Part shown: positions 12,101 to 25,000 of the stretch, piece by piece
Layout of the letters: each line of letters begins with the position of its first letter
Position numbering within the stretch: the stretch's first letter is position 1
Origin: Phoronis australis
Lineage: Eukaryota; Phoronida; Phoronidae
Direction: 5' to 3'
DNA length: 60,383 bases
Assembly: GCA_002633005.1 (NCBI GenBank)
Contig: NMRA01000391.1
Location: 236,159-296,541, forward strand
Program-made: the position numbers and the translations under genes
The notes under the pieces: model-generated
The model's input: only the letters and a program-made list of their open reading frames with translations
What the model was told of the DNA's origin: nothing
Database searches by the model: none

Positions 12101-15100
12101 AATCGGAAAAAATATTGATTGAAGCCTTAAAACAAAACGGTCTGTTAAAGAAATATTCCTGTCCCTTGCGATGAAAACTAATGTTTTCTTGAAGGTGTAG
12201 CTATTTGCCTCTCGGCATTTCCTACATACTAACAGCTCCTTACAAATATCACCCTTAAGCTCAACTCCAGAAGAAAGTGGCTTCCAGGATCAGATAACAT
12301 AGTCTATTGTGAAGCATTCTGTTTGTTAGGGCTCACAAATTATAAACCAATTATGCACCATAGTTACTTCTCTTGGTCAACAAACAGACCACAATCACAC
12401 TGTTTTGGCTAATATTTATTTTGCATTTCTTCCAAAAAAAAACCCTATAGCAAAATAACATTTCATGGGGAGTTGAATTCCCGAAGCCAAACAGATAAAA
12501 ATCACCAGTTTTACTACACGATAGTTTTATTTATTTCAGCCAGTATTTTATTACCCTGAAGTCATTGCTGATGTGGTGCTTGTCCTGTCGGATATTAAAG
12601 AACGCTAGACCAGTGTTCCTAACATCGAAGGATTCTGTCTACTGTGATCTGTGTGCAAAAACATTTTCGAGTTTGGGAGACACTGAAATTCTAGCCAAAT
12701 AGATTTTTATTGATTCTGAAGATTGGGACATGGGCAATTTTGCGTTTCTCATGTCTAAAATATCAGACAGTGTATTTTGCATCAATAAAAGTCTCGAGAT
12801 AAAACCGTTGAAAAACAGCTGCCCACCCAACATAATTTGAAATGGGTAATTTTTCTGTGTTTCTCATAATTCTGAATATGGGACAGCCAATATTGTCTAT
12901 TTCTAAAATCTGGAACTCAAGCTCCGACCTTGAGCAAAGTAATTCATTTCACGCCATCCTAAATTGGAGAGCTAATTCATAAATTGGTTTTACTCGTATG
13001 TGTCTGGACAATCCAAATGAAAACGTTAGGCTCCTGCACTGTGGGATGAGTTACCTGATTTCGCTGATCGAAAACTTGGGTTAGAGAGGTGTTGTTATCA
13101 GTTTGACCGTGAAAGCAAGAGGAAAAGGTTAGCAAACTAATCATGTTTACATAGCCCTGCTCTCTTATTGTTTTCGTTCATCTGATAAACTCACATAATC
13201 CAGCAATTATGTTGTAAACAGAGCGCCTAATGCTAACCAACATTTAAAAAATACTATTTCCAGACGAAGTTCAACAAATGTCTTGAAGATGTTTTTTTAA
13301 GAAATATTATCACCAAAAAAATGGTTGACTTTCAGAGAAATTAGACTTAAAATTCAACTGCTGATTCCTAAGTGTGACTGTAAGCTCTGACCACAGCTTT
13401 TTACCAACACAAGGATTGTTGGTCAAGTTTAATCGAATGTGATCCTAGATCAGATCATGGTGTTGGAAATTTCTTGGTTTTAACAATCCAGGGGAACGGT
13501 ACATAACAAATGCATATGAATGGTATGTAGCGAGCGGAGGCATGCAACACAAAAGTAAAGGATTATTCAAAACAAAGAAAACATGCCACAAACTTCTCTT
13601 CAAAAAGAACGTACACAATATTGGTTTTACCACTAAAGAAACATGAGCCTGTAATATTGGCTAAATCACTAGACTAGAAACCCAACAAACACAGATTGTA
13701 AGATTAGCCAGAATAGCACTAATGAAATCGCAGATTAGTGGCCCACAACGTCAGTCTGACATTAGTGCCATCTTGTGGGAATGCAAGTCGTGCCACTAGC
13801 AGTCTCATGGTTTTACTCAATGTAGCTGATTAGCTCCTAATATGTGATTGAAAGCTTTCAATCTATGCTAATATGCAGAATCGCTAGAATCGCAAGGTAG
13901 TTCGTCGTTCTGTGTAAGCAGCGCCCCTAGTATTCTACAGGTGTAGAACCACTGATTAGATGCTAATGTGCGATTGAAAACCTTCAATCGATCCTAACTG
14001 GAAGAATAGCCAAAATCGCAAGGTAGCCCGTCATTCCGTGTACGCAGCACCCCTGGTGTTGTGCAGGTGTAGAATCGATTAGTTTCTGTCAATCGATGCT
14101 AAAATACAGCATCACTAGAATAGCAAAGTAGCCCGTCGAAGCAGCGCAACATTCCCTCTGTAAGCAGCGCTCATTAGCTGCTATATGTGCGTCTGCAGTG
14201 TCCCTCAAACACTGACAGTTAGCGCTGTTGTTTAAACAATATGGAGGATTCCTGAGACCAGCAAATATGTGCACATCTTAGAGTGGTGTAATGTTTAGGG
14301 GAAGACTGCTGTTTCCCTTCAAACCTTATTGCTAATATGCAGGTCAGTTTTGCTAATGTAGCGAATAAACCAATACTACGCTGTGAATGAATGTAGATGA
14401 CATGAGTATGTGATATTGTTACCAGCTGACTATGGTTAAGTTCATAAAGTTGGAAACATAACATGGCAGAGAAGTGGAATAAAATTCTCAAAAATATAAA
14501 TACGGTAAACATAAAATTTACCGTTTTAATTGTTGTTGGTACTTTTTAATTATCACTCTTAAAAATGCTGCAAAATTTGAACCTTTGTATCGATGTAACA
14601 AGACTTGCTGAGAACAGCAATTTTGTACATTATCTATGTGAGCAAATTGAAGAAAATTTACGGTTCTTGTATCACAGCTCAGCAGACGACATTGAGTAAA
14701 TTACATATTCAAGGTCAACTTTTTCTTCCATGCCTTTCGAGTAAGAGATTTACTTTCGGTTTTCAAAATTAACCCTAACTGAGCATTACACCTTAACACA
14801 CAAACATGGGTGCAGATGAGAAACATACTGAACACACAGACGTTTTGACTCAGCAAACAGTTTAAGTACTAAACATACCCTGGCTTCATGAAAACTCGAC
14901 CGAAGTGTATGTCAGCAGAAAGGTCCATCACCAGCACTTGCTTGAGAAGGTCCTGAAGAGAAAAAGGAGAAGTCACAAGATATAAGAGAATTCATTTTAC
15001 TTCGATCTACAAAACAGTCAATATTAGCCTGGGAGAGCTGTTCTCTGACTACAGCTAAATGTATAACGGATAAGAAAGTTTGGATATTAAACAAATGAGA

Positions 15101-18100
15101 GTAGATCTAGTCTTTAAAAAGAAACCATAGCCCATAGTCTCATTTATCTACACTTACTTAATGTTAGGTGCAAAATAAAATTAAGTTGTTCCGGCCCCTC
15201 GCATGACGGACAGTAAAATAGGTGTGCAACTCGTAACATTACATTAGCAATTTGACAAAAGAATAGTTTTTCAATGTAAAAACAAATGCAGTATTTTTAC
15301 TAATCTAGTGTGAATCAACAATCAAAACAAAAAAAATCAATGAAATAATTTATAGTCCGACCTCAGAGGAGTGAGAGATAGGTGAGAGAAGGCTGAGTGA
15401 ATGTAATAAGCAACAACTTTGATTTAGTCCGCCTATCAATACACTTGATTATGGTCTAAGCGAAGAGGTTTAGAGCAACACAGTCAGGTGATACTCCTGA
15501 AATTTGGTCTCACGCTCTACATAAGTATTTGTGAGAAATAACTTAAAACTCACCATAACAAGAGAATAAAGTATCTGAGAATATATCCATCATTGTTAAT
15601 AACTGATAAAAATAGTACACATTATTTCTTGAGGTAGCGATGTCTTAATAACATGACTACAACTTTATTCAGAAACTGTGAACTGGGAGCATGACACCAA
15701 ATTTATATTCTAAGTCTTTAAGTTACTTTCATGAAGCAGACCTAAGATTAGCTCTGGCACTTACAGAGTAAGACTGATATTAGTGGGATGAGTTCCGTAG
15801 ACACAAGAATCATGTCAAGGAAGCTAGCTTGTGATGGTGTGCTGAAATGCTTGTAGTACATGGTGATATCTCCAAAAGTCGTGCATGATTAGGGCTTTCT
15901 TGCCAGGGATGTCTCGCTTCTACGCAATGTACACCTGACATAACATTATGTATTGTAATCTGATTACAGCATGCAACAACATGTGGAGCATCATTTGCAA
16001 ACTAAAAATTTGATTTATATTTCAAAAAGACTTAAAAGTCTTGGAACAAAAATTTTAACACAATGGCGGTATTAATTGACAAATTTCGAATAACATTTCT
16101 AAAATACACGTAAAATCGTTTAAAAATCCTTTGAAGATTGTTGTTTTGATGTTTGAATATTGTCTATCTTCATGTTTGTCATCAAATCTACATTGAACAA
16201 CTGAAATAACCACACCCAGTAAAAAGATCTGATAGGAAGTTGAAGCTTAGTGGGAGAAATGCTCATTTGCACAAGTAGGTAGGTAGGTGGTGCTACTGGA
16301 TAACTTTAGAAAATTGCAGTTTCTTCCTACGACCAGTGTTTAGTAACATTCAGCTACAGAATCAATAATCCTGATTAGAAAACTGATTGATGTTTAATAC
16401 CTCTTACATCACTGGAAACCATTTATATCTAGAGTAAGTAATTGAGTGGACAATTCCTCTTGAAACCCAATCATTTAAAAGCAATCAAAGGAAAATTAGG
16501 CACAAACTTGGGACTTCCAATGTCAAACACACTAATAAATTAAACAGACACTACAGATTTACAAATATTTATTCTTACAACAGAGAATAAATTTAAAAGC
16601 TTTGCTTGATAGATTAAAGAAAAAAATGATCATTAAATTATAATTAGCTGAGTTGACAAACCTAGTATAGAATAATTGCCTGCTTCAAGGCATCACCATA
16701 TAAAGAACTACGGTAAAAATTCTGCTGTTTGGGAGCCTCTAAGATTTGGGACGTTAAAATTCAAACAGAAATTGAATTTTCCTAATGACTATGGCGGGAA
16801 GATATATTTAAAGGCCAATGTCATTTGACCAATGAATTAATGGGGGTGGATACAACATGCGGGGGTAATTACAAATTCACGAAACTACCCAAACAGCATT
16901 ATACATTGCCAATATGAATGATTGCGTCTGCAGTAACACAATCATATTTCTCCCACAGAACTCTAGCCCTGAAATGTCACCTGTCTCATATGACCAATTT
17001 CTATTATTAGAACTTGCGACCCTGAGACTAGACACGAGAGTTTGCATTGAGTTTTGATCAAGTGTTGTAGTTATCAAATTCAGCTTAATTTTATAGCTTC
17101 ATTTTCATTTTGACATTTTTGTTCATCACGCAAGATTCTTCAGCTACGGTTCTAGACAACCAGCAATTTCCCAGCAAAATAAATCAATAAACCGGATAAT
17201 TACATTGGTCATTCTTTATACGCACCGACCCATGGCCCTGGCCAGATACCAGGAATAGTCTGACCTCTGATATCTTTTCATCTCCAGTCTCAGAACCACT
17301 TTTGACAACCAATCAAACTACATGCTAGTTTTTCAACTAGTAATTTTGGGTGTTACAGTGTTTGAAAAAAGAAAAGAAAAGAAAAAAAGAAAAAAAAATT
17401 ATTTACCGGTGTTAGAAAAGCGTTCTGTCGTTAATCAGCTACTGCTAAAATTGTGATGTATTCTTTTGAGTTAGCTTTTGGCAATTACGTCACGTGACCT
17501 TGACCAGTTTCTCTCCCCCCCCCCGATTTTTTATCAATTGTTCTCCACAGCGAGCGCAAGTTTGCGTAACCGCCGTCACAACAAATTATCGGATCTTGTT
17601 TCATTTCAAGTTTTTAGTATTTTAATACCAGCAAATCGAATTTTAAACCAAACCTTCTTGCTGCAAAGCTGTTGTCATCTCCTAAAAGACGCCGCACAAC
17701 TTTAGGAAATGGCACATGCTGTTTTTTGAAAACTGGCGACACATTTTTCATTGTAAAGGCGGCGAATTATGATAGAAAATGATGTTTATTTGATTATTTT
17801 CCACTTACAACCAACAAGGTGAGTGTCAGTTGACTACCAGATTTTGCATGCACCCCTGAACAGGTCCGTTAGTAGTACATGTTGATGTAAGTTTCACGAG
17901 GAGACGAACATAACTACCCAGGAAATCAACAGGCTGTGTAAAATTTCAGGGTCTAACGGACCTCAACACACAGTTGTATGACAGTCTTCATACAGCTAAT
18001 AGTCGGAAACTAACCAAAACTTAAAAAGGTTACAGAGCTGAGTATTGGCTGGCTGCTTAAGCTGGCTGGCTAGAGTCCACACTGCCCAGTCATGCCAGAG

Positions 18101-19031
18101 TCAATTGTTGATACGGACTGGTTCAGCATCAGCTTATTTTCGTCTGACGAGGACGAAGACTAGGTATCACTTTGTGTTGCCTCAGCTCAAACAGGCAGCC
18201 CTGGTGACCCGACATTTCATACTTAAATTTCTCATTCCTACAATTTGAAGAACGCCACTGAACTACACGATAAAATAGGACACTGACTTTACCCCGCCAA
18301 ATACATCACAAGAAGCAGTGCTCTAAGCAGGTGATTTTTTAGTTTCGTTTGAAAATATATTTACTTTTTGCTATTGAATTATTTGTGAAATTAATTAACA
18401 ACTCACAGAAAACTACGCAAAATTTATTCTCAATAAAATAGAGTTCCCTTTTAAATTACTTTAGTGTCATCTGCTACTCTGTAGGTGTCTCAGTCTATTG
18501 GGTTTCACACTTGTGTATGTATTGCTTGAAAATCTTACTGTGTTACTTTCCACCTGTCTTCCTGGAGGGCTCTGTTTCCGTTCCTAGCATTTAAGTCACC
18601 AAGTTAGGCCAGACGTACAGAGAATAAATGACTGTGATCATTTTAAAAAGTTGTCTCCTTTTGGAGTGTTGGACGTCTCCTGTTCGAATAAGTGATTGGG
18701 ACCAGACGTGCTGGGCGGCAATACGAGAATTTATGGTCGAAACTTTAGAGCGTGGAAAATAGTTTAGCATTCAATGAGACTTGCTTGAAAGAAGGCCCGT
18801 CAGTTTGTAGTAAGAGAATACAAGTACACAATGTAAATCACACAAAAATGTAATTTAATTTGAATTTTTAATTAACTTTACGTGTACTAGGAACAACAGG
18901 ATCAACGAAATAATGCAATTGAGCCAATGAAGTTCAGAGACGTAATTCGTAGAAAGTTTTTAAAATGAACTCCAGTATCACTGACTCCACGAGGTAAAGC
19001 TAATAATTATAGTTACTATTATTATTATTAC

Positions 19032-19062
<31 letters not shown>

Positions 19063-22000
19063 GCGATTACTATTATTATTTCCGTAACTATTATTATAAC
19101 AATTTTAGTATTACTTTAATCACTACTATTTGGTAGTATTTTGTCAAGATTCAATGACTGAAGTAACCAAAACAGTATTCTGTAATCCATGAACAAATGG
19201 CCAAATTTGACTCTAGATGCAAGGCAACCACCACTAACTACTATGTTTGTTTTCACAGCACTTTGAAAGTCTATCTAATCACACCCTGTGAAAATTAACA
19301 AGCACATGTCCTAACATGTTTTTAATACATTCTTAATGGCCACACACAGACCACGTACTTTGTGGTTTTTTATCGAGGTGATGGGGTGCCCCAGAGCCAA
19401 CACCATCCTTCCACAAAATTGATGGTCTTACCCACAGCATGTTTCCCATAAACTCTGAAGTGATGAATGTTTATGCATGACACATCAGACCTAACAAGAG
19501 GCTACAAGCCTAATAAGAGGCTAATTACCATTTCTCAGAGAATACTTAAAATCTCACCAAATTAGGACATAATACGTCTGACACGTGAAATCTTATTTTA
19601 TCATTTTCCTTGAAACATGTGTAGCATCAACGTAAATGCTTTTCCCTGAATGTTCAAGTTTTAAAACACATCTACCATCAAAGTTTTGAAAAATTTTGGA
19701 CACTCACAACAATGTTAGAAGCCCTTGAAAATGGAATTAGGAGCGTTTGTTGCAATTATTTGTAACAAAACTGACTAGATTTAACCGTAATCTAGTATTT
19801 GAAAAAGGTTTTCAACACGGTCTAAGAACAAAAACTAGGACAGCATAGACCTCAAACAGGTAAATGCCAATAGAAAACATTATAAATACAACTCTTAAGC
19901 ATTGTGAAAGCATAAAAGCTGCTCTTTGGCCTGAACCAATTTCTAACTCAAGGTGGGTGAGTTGAGGGATGAAAATGCAATTTCCTTCATGAATAAACAT
20001 TTTGAGACGTTGAATATTTTTGTGCAAGTCATTTGACATAATATTATATTGTGGTGATGGACCGTCCAGAATAATGGCAGGCATGTTAAGACCGTCCAGA
20101 GTTGGCAGGCATATTAAGACCGTCCAGAGTTGGCAGAGTTGTAAACCACAAGTCCTGCCTCTCAATTACTCTTTATTGTACTTTTAAGTGACAGCATAAG
20201 GATAAGATTTGCATGAAGAATTAAGATGTACGATTTCACTTTCTGCCCCGTTTGTGGACGAAAACAGACCCAGTGATAATTGTGTGGTTAGCGTATAATA
20301 CCTGAAGCCCGCAAGGTCACTTCACAGTCAAAATGCTATTAATTTCCCACAGTGACAATTAGATGGCATGACAGAGGCCAAAAGAATTTACAAAAATGGT
20401 GGTAAATATACCAAAGCATTACCACAAGACCATACAAGAATGCAAAACATTGTCTTACCAACTAATAGTATTGTCATCAGGTTGTCACTACAATGAAAAA
20501 TGACTATTCTATCATTCTTGATGTGAGCAAAAACTTTAGTGCATATGCAAGTTTATGACGTCTCACGAGTATATCAACTTGATCAAGTAACACCTCCCAA
20601 TATTCTATATTAACCAACCATTGAATAGCTTAACATCAGAGAACACCCCCAAAATCTTATCGACTTGTCCTAGGCCTAACTCAAATCATCAAAATTCCTC
20701 CATATCTTTTCAAGCTAAAAGTGCGGACAATGTGTAGGAGTGACCACCATTCGAGATATTTTACAGTTAACATATTGCTAGCATACACTGTAGCTCCATG
20801 GGGCACACCTCCACTAAACATGACACCCTTCGGAGACAGTGGCCACCCTTATGATATCCCAACTTTCCATTGCACTACATATGAAAATCATTAATTTCCA
20901 TTCAAAAACAACTAAGATCATGCCCAAAAGGCATAACTAATTCTGGTCTACGAATACATAAATTTGAAATAAGCACAGAAATATAGATAGCAAACATAAA
21001 TATTCATTAGCACTTGATGTGGACAACAGATGGCATGTAGAGCTGAGACTTATAAAAATGTTTATTGCAATAAATTTGGTTCCTTTTATGAAAACCTAGT
21101 CTGTGTTGTGGATTTCTAGTTGCTCACTTTTACAAAAGGGAAAATCCCTCCAAGACTAGTTTTTTACTCTTTGCTTGGCAAATCATCGTGTTTCACGCTT
21201 TGCTTACCTTCGTTTACATGTTTCACACTTTGCTTACCTTCATTTACATGCCTTTGTGAAGCTTGTGAAACATGAGCAACACAGTGCATCGCATACGGTT
21301 TGTTCCTAAGGGTCACTAGGATGTGCTGCAGAAGTCGAATAAGCCCGAAAATCAAATGGTGCCAGCTCACTGTCACCACATACCGCTGAGTCTCCCCCAT
21401 AACAACACTCAAAATACTCTTGTCGAGGAACAAAATTGTGCTGGCACATGGTCATCATACATGCCCATGTAAAGTTTTATTGAAATCCATACAACATTTC
21501 AAAACATGTCACTCACAAATGTTCTTCCCAAAAACAGTAAGTAAAAGATGCTTCAGAGGTCGAATCCATCCGAAAAACAAAATGCCAGCGCACTGGCATC
21601 GTATACCTCAAAGTCAAGTTTTATCAAAATCTGTCCGCTGGTTATCTGGAAATGCTCTTCCCTCAAACAACGCTTGAAAACCCCATGTCAAAAACAAAAT
21701 GGCCACTAGGAAGTACTACAGTAGTAGAATCTACCCAAAAACATAATGGTGCTGCATTGCCATCACAAATTCCCATGTCAACTTTCATTGCAATCCTTCA
21801 CTGGGTTCTCTACATATCATCTGGAAACTCTAACACAAAATGACTACTACAGGAACTACAGGTGACACTACAGTAGTCACATTCGACAATCAAATGGCAT
21901 TGGCGGCGTTGGCGCAATCAAGTTTCAATGAAATTTGCCGCTCCGTTCTCAATCCTGAAATGCTCTTCTCCCAAACAACACTAAAAAAGCCTTTTTGATA

Positions 22001-25000
22001 AGAAAATGGCACCTAGGAGGTGCTAGGCAGTGGCGCCCACACATTGATAACACACACCTTTGCGTGAAGCTTCATTGAAATCCGTCAATACGTTTTCTAG
22101 AAATCATCTAGAAATGTTCTCACACAAAATGGCCCTTCTTCATCAGTCATTCTTTGCAGTATTTCACACCCGCCGTGTCCCAAAGTGTGTGCCATCAGCT
22201 TATGCTCTGTGGTGGCATTACTGCATCATTTTATCTTCACTTGAGAATGAAACGAAAATCAGTATGTTTCGAAATATCGTGCGTCTTTTAATTATGTCGC
22301 TAGGTCAGTTACTTTTTCTACGTTCAGTTGAGAGTAGAGTTTTGTTCCGAAGGCACGAACGTAACGGAATAAAGACTGTGGACAATGAAAAGTGTCAGCC
22401 AGATAACCCTTAACAAATGTGCAAAACATCAGAGATCTGTGTCCAATTGTGCAAGTACTGTCATATTAAAAACAACTGGTCAAAAATACAATATTAAAGG
22501 GAAGCTCGCTTAGTTCAGTCTATGCTCAATGTGGCCTCCATCTTTCTCCACGACTAAACGGAGCCGTTTCGTCCAACCAGAAACGCTTTTCCATTTTTCT
22601 TACATCGAGATTTCCTCCCATGACATAATTATCCTGTCTTTTAAATCCTGCTCAGTCAATTTGATTCCCATTCCTCAGTAAACTTTCTCCTTCAGAGAGT
22701 CCCATGACATGGTCCATTGGATTGCAATCAGGACTGAGGAAAGGCCATTCATACTTTTTGATGAATTTTGGTGTGGTCTTGTTCGGGAGTGAAGGAGCCC
22801 CATTTTGCTGAAATATGTAATTGTTTCCAAACAGTCGCCTGCAATCCAAAAAAATTTTCATCCCATAACTCCATGTAGCGTTGACTGTCAAGCTTGGCTT
22901 TATAAGTGTCAATAATTTTGTTTTCTCTTCCCAGGATACTCCAGGGGAAACCATTATTTTATTTGGAAACTGTGGAAGTGTCATGATAGAGTTGAGAAGG
23001 CTGAATTTCTCAATTTTCTTTCCCATAAATAAGGTCATTTTGGTGATTTTTCTAGCGTAAAGTGTTTTTCATCAATGAAAATGACTCTTCACATTAGTGG
23101 CTGAATGCGGTCATGCAAGTATCAGCATCGAGTTTTTCTTTTCCTGCTAACATTTTGATACCTGTCTGTATCATACCCTCCACAAAGAGCCCATCGCTCG
23201 AAACATGGGGAATATTTAAATATATTTTAGTACCGACGCTCGTTTTATTTTTACTAGTTTTACTATTTTATATTCTTATCCATCGGTAACTGCACAGCAT
23301 TCCAGCATTTATTTGATTAATTTATAAATTTTGATCTCTCCTTGATACCCACATTTTTTTGAAGGCTTTTAACTTCATTTTCTGCCATTCTTTGCACAGA
23401 AGACTAAATTTGCTCACTTGTAAATCGCTTCTGAATTAACTCAGAGATTTGTGATTCCCGGGTTGTCCTTCTGGGAATGAGTCAGTTCCTCAAAACGGTC
23501 CTCGTTTTCTTTAGAACATGAAGTCTTGGGTCTTCCAATGCCACTATTTTAGCAATAACTTAACACTTAATGTGTATGTTTATCTGACCAAGAATAGCAC
23601 GACAAACCATAATTTTGCATTCATCCCTGTAGACCTCCAGTCAGTGCTCTGGGAACACCGTCTACCCATTCTCCAATCCATCTGGCTTTTGTCCACCTCC
23701 TGGAAGGTCCCACTGACCACTGGGAGCAAATACAGACCTCCTTGTGGGTAATTACATTGTGTATTGGCAATGTCAATCAATGACACCATATCTATGTGAA
23801 TGGGCACTGTTAAGAAGACACCAAAGAATATCTACCATACACAGTAAAATACTAAAACCTCACTTCAACAGACTCTTTGTTAGTTAAGATATATTTTAAT
23901 ATGGATATCCAGACAGTACCTACAATACTAAAACCTTGAACAACAAGCCATGTCCAATGCCATGTGAAGATTTATCTAAATTTGACCAAGCTTTAATGCT
24001 CAAGCTTAATAGTATGTTGCTATATTTGATATTTTATGCCAAACAAATTCTTTTCTTCCTTAAACTGTCTAACCATTGGTGTTATCTCTAATACTGAAGG
24101 CTACTGGTGAGTTAGGTTACCGTATCAAAGTTGTCAAAGAAATCTTGAAAAGGCTTGTTTGGGCAAATCATCTTCTTTAACATTGCAAGCTTGGATATTC
24201 TTGTGGATCTTGGTAACCACAACTAGATGCAAGCTTAAAAAAGACGGATGGTCAGTAAAACATAAGTCAAGCAAACTATCAGTAGTGAATTCCATCAAGC
24301 AAGGCTGTTTCCTACTGACTGGTGATGAAAAATTCCCATGGCCTGTTAGCATATGGCAGTATACCACGTGTGGTACACACATTAAAATCGAGGGATCTGC
24401 AACACTGCTGACAACAGTGAAACCTAGAATACGTTAAGCTCAAGAACTTTGAATAGCATTGGTCAAGCTTCAATACCTTTGTAAAAGTTTGAATAAGAAG
24501 GCATACTTTTAGATTGATTGATCATGTCATTAAGCATTATTTAAGCTTGATGAATTTGGTGTTGTGCTCAAGTGTTCTATGTGTCATTGTGTCAACAAAA
24601 AAGCACAAGACAATCAACAAGAAGCAGAAAGTAGTTGCATTGAATGGGGGTCTCAGTGGAACATTCTATAAGGATTCTTGCAGCTCATTACATTTTGACA
24701 ATTTATTTCAATAAAAAAGTACAAGTGGTCTGATGTAATGTGCAGTGCGTCAGACGTGCACAGGCCTCATGGTTGGGCCCATTGCAGTGATGTGCACACA
24801 AATTCCCAAGTTACCCTTCAATGAAGGCTTCAGTAGCAGTTTCTCGTACTTACAGAAAGACCTAATATAATAGTCTACAAAACAATCATAAATCTTGAGA
24901 ACTACACAACCTACAGTGACATCTAGGACCATTCTGAATGCATACACGTTTAATAGTGCCGGATGTAATGAATTGTCAGGTATACTATAGCGCAGTGACA

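Larger units (their letters stand above)
3150..14878 (-). other. Gephyrin intron 16
   Basis: No convincing coding sequence. Holds MITE-like copies (4220-4330, 4700-4870, 6861-7383), a tRNA-derived SINE candidate on each strand (6490-6571, 10455-10520), a short-unit minisatellite (9060-9600), one copy of a ~550 bp dispersed repeat (11385-11890), one of a second repeat (13262-13500), and a ~120 bp tandem repeat (13800-14170). The remainder is unique-looking AT-rich DNA. Confidence 0.85.

Noticed and set aside
17513-17524. Poly-C tract as a regulatory element
   Set aside because: A lone homopolymer inside a dispersed repeat; the other copy lacks it.
23518-23807. Overlapping frames on both strands at 23.5-23.8 kb as genes
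   Set aside because: Short, no motifs, no splice context; adjacent to the mariner relic.
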